Positions 14,478 through 23,408 of a stretch of DNA of 43,473 bases are shown in pieces. Location: positions 1 through 43,473 of the forward strand of contig DAIDVO010000067.1 in assembly GCA_027456085.1 (NCBI GenBank), written 5' to 3'. Position 1 is the first letter of the stretch. Each line of letters begins with the position of its first letter. The notes beneath the pieces are model-generated. The model saw only the letters and a program-made list of their open reading frames with translations, was not told the origin of the DNA and did no database searches. The DNA is from Steroidobacteraceae bacterium. GTDB taxonomy: Bacteria; Pseudomonadota; Gammaproteobacteria; Steroidobacterales; Steroidobacteraceae. A program made the translations under genes and the position numbers.

Positions 14478-17381
14478 TTAAAACCGATAGCTCACGCCGA
14501 GTGTAAACGTGCGGCCGAAAGCCGTGTAGCCCTCGCCGACGGCGCTGCTCGTACCGGTGTTGCCGCTGCTCCAGATCGCATCCTTGCGGCCGTTCAGGTA
14601 GGACTTCGCGATCGCGTTCGCGAGATTCTTCCCCTCGAAATAGATCCGCAAGTTCTTTACGACCTCGATGGAGGCCTGCGCAGTGACCCACGAGAACGAA
14701 TCCGTGGTTGCGCTCCAACCCGGCACCTCTGTGAAGGTCTGTGCAACGAAGCTTCCGGCATAGTCCCATGTCACGCTGGAGCTGATGCGGCCGGACTCGT
14801 AGATAAGCCCGAGCGAGGCCGTCGACGGCGAAACGCCCTCGAGCTGCCCGACGTATTGTCCGCTGACGTAGGCCTTGCTGTTCGTATGGGTAAATTGCGC
14901 ATGCACGCCGAAGCCGCTTGGAAGGATGTGCTGGAAGCCGATTTCGACGCCGGTGACGAGGCCCTTGTCGCCGTTTATCGGTTGGTACACGGTGTACAGA
15001 ACCGGCACCGGTGTGGTGCTGCCGTTGAAATAGCCCTGCACGCCGAGATCGACGTTCATCCGCGCCGCCTGCGTGATGAAATCGCGGATATTCTTGTCGA
15101 AGAACGCCACCGTGAGCGCACAGTTGGGCTGGTAATACCATTCGAGCGAGAGGTCCGCCTGGTAAGAGCGAATGGGCTTGAGCTGCGCATTGCCGGAATA
15201 GTCGATCTCGTAGACCCGGTTCAGCGTGTTGTCGGTGCGTGTCGGCGCCAGCTGATTGAGTTCCGGTCGCGTCATGGTTTCGGCGAGTCCGAGACGCGCC
15301 TGCAGCGTCGGCCTTATTTTGTACAGGAAGTTCGCCGACGGCATCGCGAGCGTGTACGACCCGGTCGAGGAGGTCGGCGTCGGGCTGCTGTATTGAACGA
15401 TCGCCGGATCGGTCGGGTTGGCCGTATTGGCAATCGTGACCGTCTGAATGTTATTGACGGCGGTCGAGGCGCGCGTGTTGGTATGAACGAGACGTAATCC
15501 CGCATTCCCGCTCCACCGATCGCCACCGAACACGCCCTCGAAATACGCAGCGATCGTATCTTCTCGATCGGCGTAGGAATTCACCGCGTTGTATTGCGGC
15601 TGTGTAAGGCTGAAATCGTAGGTCGGCGCGAATCCATTATAGAGGTTCGGCTGCCCGTTCAAAGATTTCCACGCATTGAGCAGCGCCGGAACGTTGAATA
15701 CGGCAATCGTCCTCGGGAACGAGCCGCCGGCGCCCTGCATGTAATTGGGCAGGGTCGTAATCGACACGACGTTCGCGCCGAGCGAACCGAACGTGATCGG
15801 GTTCGCGCCCGCCGGGGTTGTGTAGAAATCGTACTGGCTCGAGCCTCCGGTCCAGTCGTTGCTGATGTCGGCGCGACTCTTGTCGCGCCGCGTCGCTGCG
15901 ATCCCGAATTGCAGCTGTCCGACGATTCCGCTCGCGAACGCGAGCTTGCCGTCGAGCGTGGCGCCGGTGACCGAATCGTGTAAGGAGTAGCCGCTGAGAC
16001 CCGTGTAGTGCCCGGTCCAATAATTGTTATTGAGCGCCCCGGAGGCGAGCGCAGCACCGTAGTCCTGGCCGTTCGGCAAGGTTACCGCGATGTTCGGCAG
16101 GCCGTTTTGGGTGTTGGTCCAGTTGATCGAGTTCTGGTTGTACGGTGTCGTGGATTCGAGACCGGCGGTCACGAAGGCATCCCGACCGCCTTCCGGTCGA
16201 TTAGCGTCGGAATGGTACAAGTCCGCGGCGAACGACAAGCGGTCCGTCGGCTTCCACTCGACATTGAGGCCGATGAGCTTCGTGTCGACGACTCGGTCGA
16301 TGGTCTGATTGACGATCTCCGGCGTGAACGTGTTCGCGCTGAACGAGGTGATCAATCCGTTGTTCACGACGACGTTCGACCATTCGGGATTGCCGTTCGC
16401 ATCGTAGTTGAAGTCGGGATAATAAGCCTGGTCATAGGCGACTTGCGGATCGCGCAGATGCGTGTACAGCCCATCGAGGGTGACGTGCAGCGCATCGGTC
16501 GGCTTCCACTCGAGCGTCCCCGAGAAGGCCTCGCGCTTCTTCTGATCGATCACGGACCCGAACGAGATACAACAGGACGCGACGACCGGCTGGCTGCTCG
16601 CACCGGTCAACGGCCAAACTCCCGGATTCGCCGAATCGTACGTGTTGTAGTTCAACGCATCGGTGCGAGTCTTCGTGTTCGAGAACACGGCGCCCACCAG
16701 GACACCCAACGTCCCGGCGGAGTTCGTATCGCTGACGAATGCGGAGCCCTTGCTGCCGTAGAATTCGGACATGTCGTTGTAATTGCGCTCGACGCGCACC
16801 GCGGTGTGAAGGCCCGGATGGTCGAACGGCCGCGCGGAGCGCAGGTTGACCGTGCCGCCGATGCTGCCCTCGAGGGCAGATGCCTGCGCTGACTTCAACA
16901 CGTCCGCCCCGGAGATGACGTCCGCGGGGAGAATGTCGAATGCAAGGTCGCGGCCGTCGTCGTCGGTCGCGAGGATTCGATTGTTGAGCGTGACGATGTT
17001 GTATTGTGAGCCGAGGCCGCGTACGCCGACATACATCCCCTCGCCACCGGTCGTTCGCGAGATGGAAATGCCGGTGATGTGGCTCAACGAGTCGGCGACG
17101 TCATCGTCCGGAAAGCGTCCGAGCTCGGTCGCATTGATCGAATCCAGTACGATCGCCGCGTTCTCTTTGAATTTGAGCGACTCACGCAGACTCTCGCGCA
17201 GCCCTGTGACGACAATCGCCGACAATGCGTCCTGATCTTCCTTCTTTTTAGGTAACGGCGTACCGGCGCGCGAAACGTCCGCGCGACTTTCGGCGGGCCA
17301 TGACGCGGCACCTAGCGTGAAGACGGCACCCACAACAAACAACGAGAGCTTGCGTACGAGCATTCCTGGTCTCTCCCTCAT
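14478..17381 (-). CDS. TonB-dependent receptor for amino-sugar/glycan uptake
   Basis: A 967-residue outer-membrane TonB-dependent receptor of the Xanthomonas/Caulobacter (oligosaccharide) type. Met 17363 (MLVRKLSLF) is an equally good start. A signal peptide runs to about SRA/DVS. A TonB-box-like AIVVTG precedes the plug domain (GRFPDDDVADSLSHITGISI, VGVRGLGSQYNIV), and the rest is a 22-strand barrel ending in the classical aromatic-terminated strand FTLGVSYRF. It is the first gene of the five-gene minus-strand operon and starts next to the divergent repressor, so its promoter probably overlaps the repeat operators at 17415-17505. Context suggests import of a GalNAc-containing oligosaccharide released by the secreted glycosidase at 19593-22040. 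The receptor could instead take a different galactoside. Confidence 0.92.
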   Translation of the reverse strand: MRERPGMLVRKLSLFVVGAVFTLGAASWPAESRADVSRAGTPLPKKKEDQDALSAIVVTGLRESLRESLKFKENAAIVLDSINATELGRFPDDDVADSLSHITGISISRTTGGEGMYVGVRGLGSQYNIVTLNNRILATDDDGRDLAFDILPADVISGADVLKSAQASALEGSIGGTVNLRSARPFDHPGLHTAVRVERNYNDMSEFYGSKGSAFVSDTNSAGTLGVLVGAVFSNTKTRTDALNYNTYDSANPGVWPLTGASSQPVVASCCISFGSVIDQKKREAFSGTLEWKPTDALHVTLDGLYTHLRDPQVAYDQAYYPDFNYDANGNPEWSNVVVNNGLITSFSANTFTPEIVNQTIDRVVDTKLIGLNVEWKPTDRLSFAADLYHSDANRPEGGRDAFVTAGLESTTPYNQNSINWTNTQNGLPNIAVTLPNGQDYGAALASGALNNNYWTGHYTGLSGYSLHDSVTGATLDGKLAFASGIVGQLQFGIAATRRDKSRADISNDWTGGSSQYDFYTTPAGANPITFGSLGANVVSITTLPNYMQGAGGSFPRTIAVFNVPALLNAWKSLNGQPNLYNGFAPTYDFSLTQPQYNAVNSYADREDTIAAYFEGVFGGDRWSGNAGLRLVHTNTRASTAVNNIQTVTIANTANPTDPAIVQYSSPTPTSSTGSYTLAMPSANFLYKIRPTLQARLGLAETMTRPELNQLAPTRTDNTLNRVYEIDYSGNAQLKPIRSYQADLSLEWYYQPNCALTVAFFDKNIRDFITQAARMNVDLGVQGYFNGSTTPVPVLYTVYQPINGDKGLVTGVEIGFQHILPSGFGVHAQFTHTNSKAYVSGQYVGQLEGVSPSTASLGLIYESGRISSSVTWDYAGSFVAQTFTEVPGWSATTDSFSWVTAQASIEVVKNLRIYFEGKNLANAIAKSYLNGRKDAIWSSGNTGTSSAVGEGYTAFGRTFTLGVSYRF

Positions 17382-17414
17382 GAATGATCCCGCTGTCGGA
17401 TCCGGGCCCGATTA

Positions 17415-17445
17415 GCGAAAACGAACCAATACGAAACCTTACGAA
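17415..17445 (-). promoter_or_regulatory. Phased TTCGT repeats, probable AgaR-like operator (receptor side)
   Basis: On the plus strand ACGAA occurs at 17421, 17431 and 17441, exactly 10 bases apart, preceded by GCGAAA at 17415. Read on the minus strand this is three in-phase TTCGT units pointing toward the TonB receptor gene. The units fall on one face of the helix, as expected for a cooperative DeoR-family repressor, whose known AgaR sites are built from TTTCGTTT-like units. The element lies 34-64 bases upstream of the receptor start, where it could block transcription. The call rests on spacing and unit sequence; no footprint is available. Confidence 0.5.
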
Positions 17446-17464
17446 GGCATCCCCGAAGTGGAAA

Positions 17465-17505
17465 TTTCGTTTCCTTTCGTTTAATATTGTCTCCTGTCGC
17501 TTTCG
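17465..17505 (+). promoter_or_regulatory. TTTCGT tandem repeats, probable AgaR-like operator (repressor side)
   Basis: TTTCGT occurs at 17465 and 17475, with weaker units TATTGT at 17485 and TGTCGC at 17495, again with a 10-base period. The stretch TTTCGTTTCCTTTCGTTT resembles the TTTCRTTTYRTTT core described for E. coli AgaR sites. It contains TTTCGTTTAAT, which recurs exactly at 22135-22145 in front of the secreted glycosidase gene. The site lies in the divergent region between the receptor operon and the DeoR-type regulator and would allow autoregulation. Confidence 0.55.
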
Positions 17506-17607
17506 ATGTCAACAGCACGACGACACTCAAGTAGACTTGCGGATGCCGCGGGAGGATCGGCTCTGCACGGGCAACTGCCGGTTTCGCAACCTTTCGACTG
17601 CAAAAAC

Positions 17608-18444
17608 ATGCACGAACCCGATTCTCAACACGCCGCGGGCATGGAACCCCCGATCGCCCATGTACCAACCGAACACGGCCTGCTCGTGGAGGAGCGCCGA
17701 CGGCGGATCTGTGACTTGCTGCGGGAGCATGGGCGAGTCACCGTTGATTCGCTGACGCGACGATTTGGCACCTCCGCCGTCACAATTCGCATGGATCTGT
17801 CGGCCCTCGAGCGCGCCGGCGAGCTAGTGCGCACGCACGGCGGCGCCCTCCTCCGTCGCGACGACCAAGATCCGCCGCTCGCATTCAAGCAGACACTGCA
17901 TCATGCCGAGAAGGTGCGCATCGCGCGGGTCGCCGCCTCGCTCATCCAGGACGGCGAGACGATCATCCTCGACTCGGGAACGACGACCGCGGAGATCGCC
18001 AAACAGATCCGCAAGATCGACGGCAAGTCGATCAACGTAATCACCAACGCGTTGAACGTCGCGGCGTTCCTCGTTGACGTCCCGTCGGTTCGACTGATCA
18101 TGCCGGGCGGCATGCTGCGGCGTGAATCGAACTCGCTGTCCGGCCACCTCGCCGAGGCCGCGCTAGCCGAGCTGCGCGCCGATCGATTGTTTCTTGGCGC
18201 GGACGGCATCGACCCGGAACTCGGTGTGATGACGCCGCACCTGCCGGAAGCGCAACTCAACGCGAAAATGATCGAAATTTCCCGCCGGGTGATCGCAGTC
18301 GCGGACTCCTCGAAGCTGATGCGCCGGAATATCTCTCGTATCGCTCGCGTGGAACAACTGCATACGTTGATCACCGACAGCGGCGCGTCACCCGCCGTCG
18401 TCGAGGAACTTCGCGGACGCGGCGTCGAGGTCATTCTCGCGTGA
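17608..18444 (+). CDS. agaR: DeoR-family repressor, AgaR-like
   Basis: A DeoR-type transcription factor: N-terminal helix-turn-helix (ERRRRICDLLREHGRVTVDSL, then TSAVTIRMDLSALE) and a C-terminal sugar-phosphate-sensing DeoRC domain (ILDSGTTTAEIAK, NALNVAAFL, LFLGADGID, VADSSKL). The track ORF starts at 17506, directly abutting the repeat operator. I prefer ATG 17608 (278 residues) or 17641, because homologs begin shortly before the helix-turn-helix; no start has a clear ribosome-binding site. It is divergent from the receptor-permease-agaZSK operon and its stop overlaps the start of the following amidohydrolase gene (GTGA). It probably represses both directions until an amino-sugar phosphate accumulates. 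The ligand and the symbol are inferred from the neighbours. Confidence 0.85.
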   Translation: MHEPDSQHAAGMEPPIAHVPTEHGLLVEERRRRICDLLREHGRVTVDSLTRRFGTSAVTIRMDLSALERAGELVRTHGGALLRRDDQDPPLAFKQTLHHAEKVRIARVAASLIQDGETIILDSGTTTAEIAKQIRKIDGKSINVITNALNVAAFLVDVPSVRLIMPGGMLRRESNSLSGHLAEAALAELRADRLFLGADGIDPELGVMTPHLPEAQLNAKMIEISRRVIAVADSSKLMRRNISRIARVEQLHTLITDSGASPAVVEELRGRGVEVILA

Positions 18445-19562
18445 ATTTGACGAAATCGATGATCGCGTCGTCGCCCCTGCCCACCGGCGTTGCGGCTTTT
18501 CTCTTCCTGTTCGGCTCGGTTCCCGCGCACCCGCAAGATCCATACTATTCGACCGCCGACTTCGCACGGATCGAGAAGGTCGACGCCCACATGCATGTAC
18601 ACGGACCGGCCGATCTGCTCGTTGCCGAAGCGGTCCGCGATCACTTTCACATTCTTACGATCAACGTCGATGACCCGGACTTTCCGCCGATCGCCGAGCA
18701 ATTGAAGGCCGCCGCCTCGCTACGCCACCGTTACCCGGGCCGGGTCGCCTTCGTCGGCACCTTTTCGGTCGCGAATTTCAGTTAACCCGACTGGGCACCC
18801 ATGGCATTGCGCGAGATCAACGTCGCGCTCGGCGACGGCGCCGTCGGTGTGAAGATCTGGAAGAACGTCGGTATGAGTTTGCGCGATGCGCAACGTCGCT
18901 ACGTGATGCCGGACGATGCGCGAATCGAGCCGATCTATGCGCGACTGCAACGCGACCACATCGTGCTGCTCGGTCATCAGGCCGAGCCCCGCGACTGCTG
19001 GTTGCCCTACGCGAAGATGACGATCCGGTCAGACCGCGAATACTATCGCGAGCATCCGCAGTACTACATGTATCTCCATCCTGACCGGCCCTCGCGCGAG
19101 AAGATCCTCGCGGCGCGCGACCGCATGCTCGCGGAGCACCCGACGCTGCGCTTCGATGCGCTGCACCTCGCCTCGCTCGAATGGGACGTCGGCAGGGTCG
19201 CCGCATTTCTCGACCGGTTCCCGAACGCGAGCGTCGACATCGCCGCGCGTATCGCGCACCTCGAATACCAGGCGGCGCGGCACCCGGCCAAGGTACGCCG
19301 GTTTCTGATCCGATATCAGAACCGTATCCTTTACGGAACCGACGACGCATACGGTCCCGCCGACGACGATCCGCACGCGGTCGCGCAGATCGCCGCCGAC
19401 TGGCATCAGGACTGGCGCTTTCTCGTGACCGACGACGTAATGCATTCGTCGGAATTCGCCCGGCCGTTTCGCGGCATGCACCTGCCGAAGGCCGTCGTCG
19501 ACAAGATCTACCGCGGCAACGCGGTTGCGCTGTTCCCGAAAGCCTGGCCCGGCCTCAACTGA
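18441..19562 (+). pseudogene. Exported amidohydrolase interrupted by one in-frame TAA
   Basis: Two track ORFs (18441-18785 and 18801-19562) are in the same frame and form one amidohydrolase of about 373 residues, split only by TAA at 18783-18785. The first part has a GTG start overlapping the agaR stop, a signal-peptide-like segment (VAAFLFLFGSVPAH) and the metal-binding motif VDAHMHVHG. The second part continues with GVKIWKNVGM, the HQAEP segment, LHLASLEWDV and LYGTDDAYGP, which supply the remaining barrel motifs. Between them the sequence reads VANFS-stop-PDW. A CAA-to-TAA change would explain it, since Gln fits this position in relatives I recall. Bases on both sides keep normal coding character, so the mutation is recent or a sequencing error. 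The family is metal-dependent and exported; a role in the sugar locus is unknown. Confidence 0.8.
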
Positions 19563-19592
19563 ACGGCCGGCGGGACGGTGGGCCGCGGCCGT

Positions 19593-22040
19593 CTAGTTTG
19601 ACTCGAGCCGTCGGATTTGCGCCGGACGGAAGGTCGTCGAGAGGTATCCGGCGATACGCACGCGCAGCGCCTTCTCGACTGACCGGCCGTCGAGACCGGC
19701 CGCCCGCACGCGCACCGTGTAATCCCCCGGCTCGGTCCACGTATGCTGGACCTTGACTCCATCGCCGGTCACCCCATCGCCGAAGTCCCAACGCAACGCC
19801 CGAATCGGCTCCGAATTCAATGCCCGCGCCGAACAGGTGATCGCCTCGCCGGAACGGCCGGTCGCGGGACAGTCAACGCCGAGCTGGGGTGCTGTCGCCG
19901 ACCGGCTCTGATCGATGATCTTGATCATGCGCACCGCATGTGCGGGCAGATCGATCCGGACATTGCCTGATGTAACAGGCGCCGGCTTTCCTGGATCCAG
20001 GATGTCGCTGACATCGTAGCGTTGGTTTGCCGGCAGACCGAGCGCCGCCAGAACGATGACGTGGTGGGTCGGATGCAGGGTCCAATTGAACACGGTCAGC
20101 ACGCTTTGCCGCGCCGATTCTCGCAAATAGAAAATGCTCGGCTGCCGATCCGTGACCGCATAGCTCATCAGATCTTCCGCAACGGAGGCCTTGCCAAGAC
20201 GCACCATGTCGATCAGATCACGGTTCTCGAGCAGAGCCAGGCGTCGCGGCGAGCGTTCGAGGGACGGGAGATTATCGCCGATTTCGAGCATACCTCCGGA
20301 AACCGCCGCGAGCCCGATCGACACCTTGGCCTCGTTCAAGGTCAGCGGCTGCCGGCCCTCGTGCCAGGTCTGGTCGGTGATCCTTTGAGTGGACACCGTG
20401 AAAGCGTCCGGATCGGCGACGAAGAAATTGCGGTTCATGTAATAGCGCGCGGCGATGCCGCTCGCCGCGTCGCGGCTCGCCTCGAAGCTGTGGCCGGTGT
20501 CCTGCGATATGCGACCGTAGTCGACGTATCCGACGGGATTCAGCATCGCGCTTCCGTCCTTGTCGAGGTACACGTCGTCACCAACGGCATCGCGGATGAC
20601 CTGCAAGCCGATGCGCTGCGCCTGCATGGCCGTCGTGTGCGGCTGATGGTAGTAACCCTCGATCGCGCTGTCGTCCATGAAATCCAGTTTGATGTAATGG
20701 ATACCCCACTCGCGAACGAGCGTCCGGTATGTTTCCCGAAGATATGCCTGCGCCCCGGGATTGGTCGTGTCGAGGATGTAGAGCGCGTCCTTGCCGTCGA
20801 CGACGCTGCCCGCGTGAATTGGCTTGCCTTCGGCGTTCTTCACGAGCCAGTCCGGGTGCCGCAGATACACCGACGATCGTTGCGAGACTTCGAATGGAGC
20901 CGTCCAGATTCCCGGCGTGAGGCCGAGACCGCGCACCGCATATTCGACGGGGCCTAGTCCACGGGGAAAGAGCGTCGCGTTCGGCGTGACATATTCGCCG
21001 CGCGCGTATTGATACCCCTCGTCGATGTGGAAAAGATCGTAGCCGTATGTTCGCAGATGCTCGGATTCCCATTCGGCATTGGTCAGGGCCGCTCCTTGGT
21101 TGAGTCCAAAATAGTAAGCGGTCCAACTCCACCATCCCATGAGCGGCGGCGCCGCGATTCTGGCGTGATGAATTCGACGAATAAGACCGCCGTAGGTCCG
21201 TAGCTGCCGGTGATAGTCATGGCTGATGCTCATCGCAAGACTTTCCGATGCGAGGGCCTCCCCTGGGGCAACGGGCAAACTGAGCAGAACTTGATCTTGA
21301 GGCGGCGCTTTCTCGAGAGAGTTTTCCTTCTCCATCTCGGTCGTGCCGGTCGAGTCCACTTGGTACCCCGAGATGGCCGGCCTGCCGCCGGCCGTGGCGA
21401 CGCGGAGCCGGAGGATCGTGAGGAAGCGTTCCGAGGTGAGCGCGCCGAGGAAAAGACTCTCGCGACTATCGCGGTTGTAGATCAGCTGGCTTCCGACGGC
21501 CCGATGCATGCCGTGACCGGCATCTCCGAGATCGCGAATCCGCATCGCCGGGCGGTCCTCACTGAAACTGTCGGACAGCACGCGGTCCGCGGAAACGGCC
21601 CCACCGAGATCGCCGATCTCACCACTTGACGCATCCACGAGACGCATCGCCTGAACATGGACTGGCCGGGCCGTGACGTTGTGCACGACCACCTTGAGAT
21701 CGGCAAATGGCTCCGCCGCGTATACGCGCAGGCGATAATCGAGGTCCGGCGCCCCGGATAAGCCCGAGCAGGTCACCTGCCAGACGGTGGCCGGGCCGAG
21801 GTAGCCTCCCGCCGTCGACTGCGTAATCAGGCAACGCGGGTAATCCGTCGTGTGCAGCCAGCGTCCGTCAACTTTCGCAGCCACATCGGATACCAGCGTG
21901 TCACCGGTCGAATGCGAGCGGCCAACACGGTAAACCCCATGGGCATGGATCGAAACATGTAATGCGGGTTCTTGCGCGCAAACGGCATGCGCCGAAAACA
22001 GGAGCCCAATCGCTACGCCGCCAATGCCGCTGCCTTTCAT
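19593..22040 (-). CDS. Secreted clan GH-D glycosidase with PKD domain (alpha-galactosidase/alpha-GalNAcase)
   Basis: A secreted glycosidase of the GH27/GH36 (clan GH-D) type. The track start is 22064; I prefer ATG 22040 (815 residues), which gives a clean signal peptide ending AHAVCA/QEP. An N-terminal beta-sandwich (to about residue 290) precedes the TIM barrel, which contains MGWWSWTAYYFG, HIDEGYQYARGEY, the nucleophile region YIKLDFMDD (Asp about 453) and the acid/base region GRISQDTG (Asp about 514). A beta domain and a C-terminal PKD domain (RWDFGDGVTGDG, about 715-805) follow. Family members release alpha-galactose or alpha-GalNAc. Linkage to agaK-, agaS- and agaZ-like genes and a shared operator sequence favour alpha-GalNAc, but the residues that decide the 2-position substituent cannot be read with certainty. 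It converges on the amidohydrolase gene. Confidence 0.85.
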   Translation of the reverse strand: MKGSGIGGVAIGLLFSAHAVCAQEPALHVSIHAHGVYRVGRSHSTGDTLVSDVAAKVDGRWLHTTDYPRCLITQSTAGGYLGPATVWQVTCSGLSGAPDLDYRLRVYAAEPFADLKVVVHNVTARPVHVQAMRLVDASSGEIGDLGGAVSADRVLSDSFSEDRPAMRIRDLGDAGHGMHRAVGSQLIYNRDSRESLFLGALTSERFLTILRLRVATAGGRPAISGYQVDSTGTTEMEKENSLEKAPPQDQVLLSLPVAPGEALASESLAMSISHDYHRQLRTYGGLIRRIHHARIAAPPLMGWWSWTAYYFGLNQGAALTNAEWESEHLRTYGYDLFHIDEGYQYARGEYVTPNATLFPRGLGPVEYAVRGLGLTPGIWTAPFEVSQRSSVYLRHPDWLVKNAEGKPIHAGSVVDGKDALYILDTTNPGAQAYLRETYRTLVREWGIHYIKLDFMDDSAIEGYYHQPHTTAMQAQRIGLQVIRDAVGDDVYLDKDGSAMLNPVGYVDYGRISQDTGHSFEASRDAASGIAARYYMNRNFFVADPDAFTVSTQRITDQTWHEGRQPLTLNEAKVSIGLAAVSGGMLEIGDNLPSLERSPRRLALLENRDLIDMVRLGKASVAEDLMSYAVTDRQPSIFYLRESARQSVLTVFNWTLHPTHHVIVLAALGLPANQRYDVSDILDPGKPAPVTSGNVRIDLPAHAVRMIKIIDQSRSATAPQLGVDCPATGRSGEAITCSARALNSEPIRALRWDFGDGVTGDGVKVQHTWTEPGDYTVRVRAAGLDGRSVEKALRVRIAGYLSTTFRPAQIRRLESN

Positions 22041-22134
22041 TCGATTTCGACCTGCGGCCTGCACATGCCCTCCATTCTCTCCAAGAATGATAAAAGGTCA
22101 GGCGACCAACTCGTCGGGGATCGGATGCCCGGAG

Positions 22135-22175
22135 TTTCGTTTAATTACCATCCAACCTTCATTTTCTTTTGTTTC
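22135..22175 (+). promoter_or_regulatory. Probable AgaR-like operator upstream of secreted glycosidase
   Basis: TTTCGTTTAAT at 22135-22145 is identical to 17475-17485 in the agaR/receptor divergent region. A second T-rich unit, TTTTCTTTTGTTTC, follows at 22162-22175. Both lie within about 135 bases upstream of the glycosidase start, in a 180-base stretch that holds no gene. The exact recurrence in otherwise GC-rich DNA suggests common control by the AgaR-like repressor. Confidence 0.5.
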
Positions 22176-22220
22176 TGCCGGGAAGGCAATTAAAATTCTG
22201 CAGCCGTCGATGACTTCGCC

Positions 22221-23381
22221 CTATTCCTGAACTGGTGCCTCTTCTAGCCGGCTTCCAACGACCTCCACTGTCACGCGTCGATCCGGCTGCAGACAGGCAA
22301 TCAGTTTTGGCGTTCGCCGCCGGCCCTTGCAGTCATCGGGTTTCGTTACCGGGTCGGAGCCGTCTTCTCCTCGCGCCGTCACCTTGTCCGCCGGGATTCC
22401 GGCGCTTGCGACCAAATAGGACTTCACTGCGTCCGCGCGGCGCATCGACAGCTTCATGTTGTATGCGTGCGATCCAATTCGGTCGGTATACCCCGTGACG
22501 TTGATGACCTCATACCGAGCGCCGCGCAACTGTGCAGCAAATGCGTCGAGCGCGCGCACCCCCGCAGGCTTCAGGACGGCCTTGTCGAATGTAAAAAGCG
22601 AATCGGCCGAAAAATTCACGCGCGTCCGGACCGGGGGTGCCGGAGCCGGAGGAGGAGGAGGCGGCGGCGGCGCGACCACAGGTGCGGCAACGGGCTCCTC
22701 CGGCGCCACGACCTGCGGTGCGGGAGGCGGCGCTTCTCCGCCAAATCGAAACACGAGTCCCACTGAATATAGATCGACGTCGCCGGTGTTGCCGACGGCA
22801 TCGTTTATCCGGTAGCGCTCCGCCTCGACGCGCATGCCGACTGACCGGCTGAAATTGTACCTGGCACCGAGTCCGAACTTGTAATTCGGATCGCGCTTAT
22901 GGGGCTCCGACCTGATTACCGCGACCGCCCCGGTGCCGACGAACGAGTCCTTCGCCTCGGCATAGATGAGACCGGCCCGCGCAAACAGGGAGAAGCGCTC
23001 ACCGACAGGCAGCGAGGCCACGAGGTCGGCATTCACGCCCTTGATTTTAATGTCGCCGCGCAAGGTGCCGGACGGTGTCGTATCCGCCGTGAAGCCGAAA
23101 CGTCCGAGATCGAAGTAGCCGGCTTCAAGGGCAAAATAGCGATTGAACTCGTAGCCGCCGAAGACCTTGAAGCCGACATGACGGTCATCGTCGCTGATCG
23201 AGGTCGTGGTGAAGCCATCGCTTAGGAGGCCTTTGCTGATCCTGCCGTCGTCGATCTTCGCCTGCGCCTGGCCGACATTGAAGCCGGCGTACCACGCAGA
23301 ATTATCCGCGCGGGCGAGCGGGCTAAGGGTTATGGCGAAAGCAGCCATGCTCGACATCCCCAAGGTTCTTGCAATCTTCAT
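22221..23381 (-). CDS. OmpA-family outer-membrane protein
   Basis: A 386-residue OmpA-type protein. The track start is 23405; ATG 23381 is preferred because a GGAG lies about ten bases upstream of it and the signal peptide (ending PLARA/DNS) then begins properly. An eight-stranded beta-barrel fills about residues 25-220 (AWYAGFNVGQAQAKI, VGFKVFGGYEFNRYFALEAGY, ending LYSVGLVFRFGG). A Pro/Ala-rich periplasmic linker with a run of eight prolines follows. The C-terminal OmpA domain has the peptidoglycan-binding features FTFDKAVLKPAGVRAL and NVTGYTDRIGSHAYNMKLSMRRADAV. It lies 27 bases after the ice-binding-type lipoprotein gene, so the two are probably one operon producing a surface module. Confidence 0.93.
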   Translation of the reverse strand: MKIARTLGMSSMAAFAITLSPLARADNSAWYAGFNVGQAQAKIDDGRISKGLLSDGFTTTSISDDDRHVGFKVFGGYEFNRYFALEAGYFDLGRFGFTADTTPSGTLRGDIKIKGVNADLVASLPVGERFSLFARAGLIYAEAKDSFVGTGAVAVIRSEPHKRDPNYKFGLGARYNFSRSVGMRVEAERYRINDAVGNTGDVDLYSVGLVFRFGGEAPPPAPQVVAPEEPVAAPVVAPPPPPPPPAPAPPVRTRVNFSADSLFTFDKAVLKPAGVRALDAFAAQLRGARYEVINVTGYTDRIGSHAYNMKLSMRRADAVKSYLVASAGIPADKVTARGEDGSDPVTKPDDCKGRRRTPKLIACLQPDRRVTVEVVGSRLEEAPVQE

Positions 23382-23408
23382 GTTCCGCTCCGCGAAAGTA
23401 TTCAAACC

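Noticed and set aside
12733-15141. 802-residue minus-strand ORF across agaZ, the permease and part of the receptor gene
   Set aside because: It is Arg-rich, shows no domain, and overlaps three genes with clear family motifs in another frame. It is a GC-rich shadow.
13845-15497. 550-residue plus-strand ORF opposite the permease and receptor
   Set aside because: Composition dominated by Arg, Glu, His and Asp as in antisense shadows; no recognisable domain, and the minus-strand genes explain the region.
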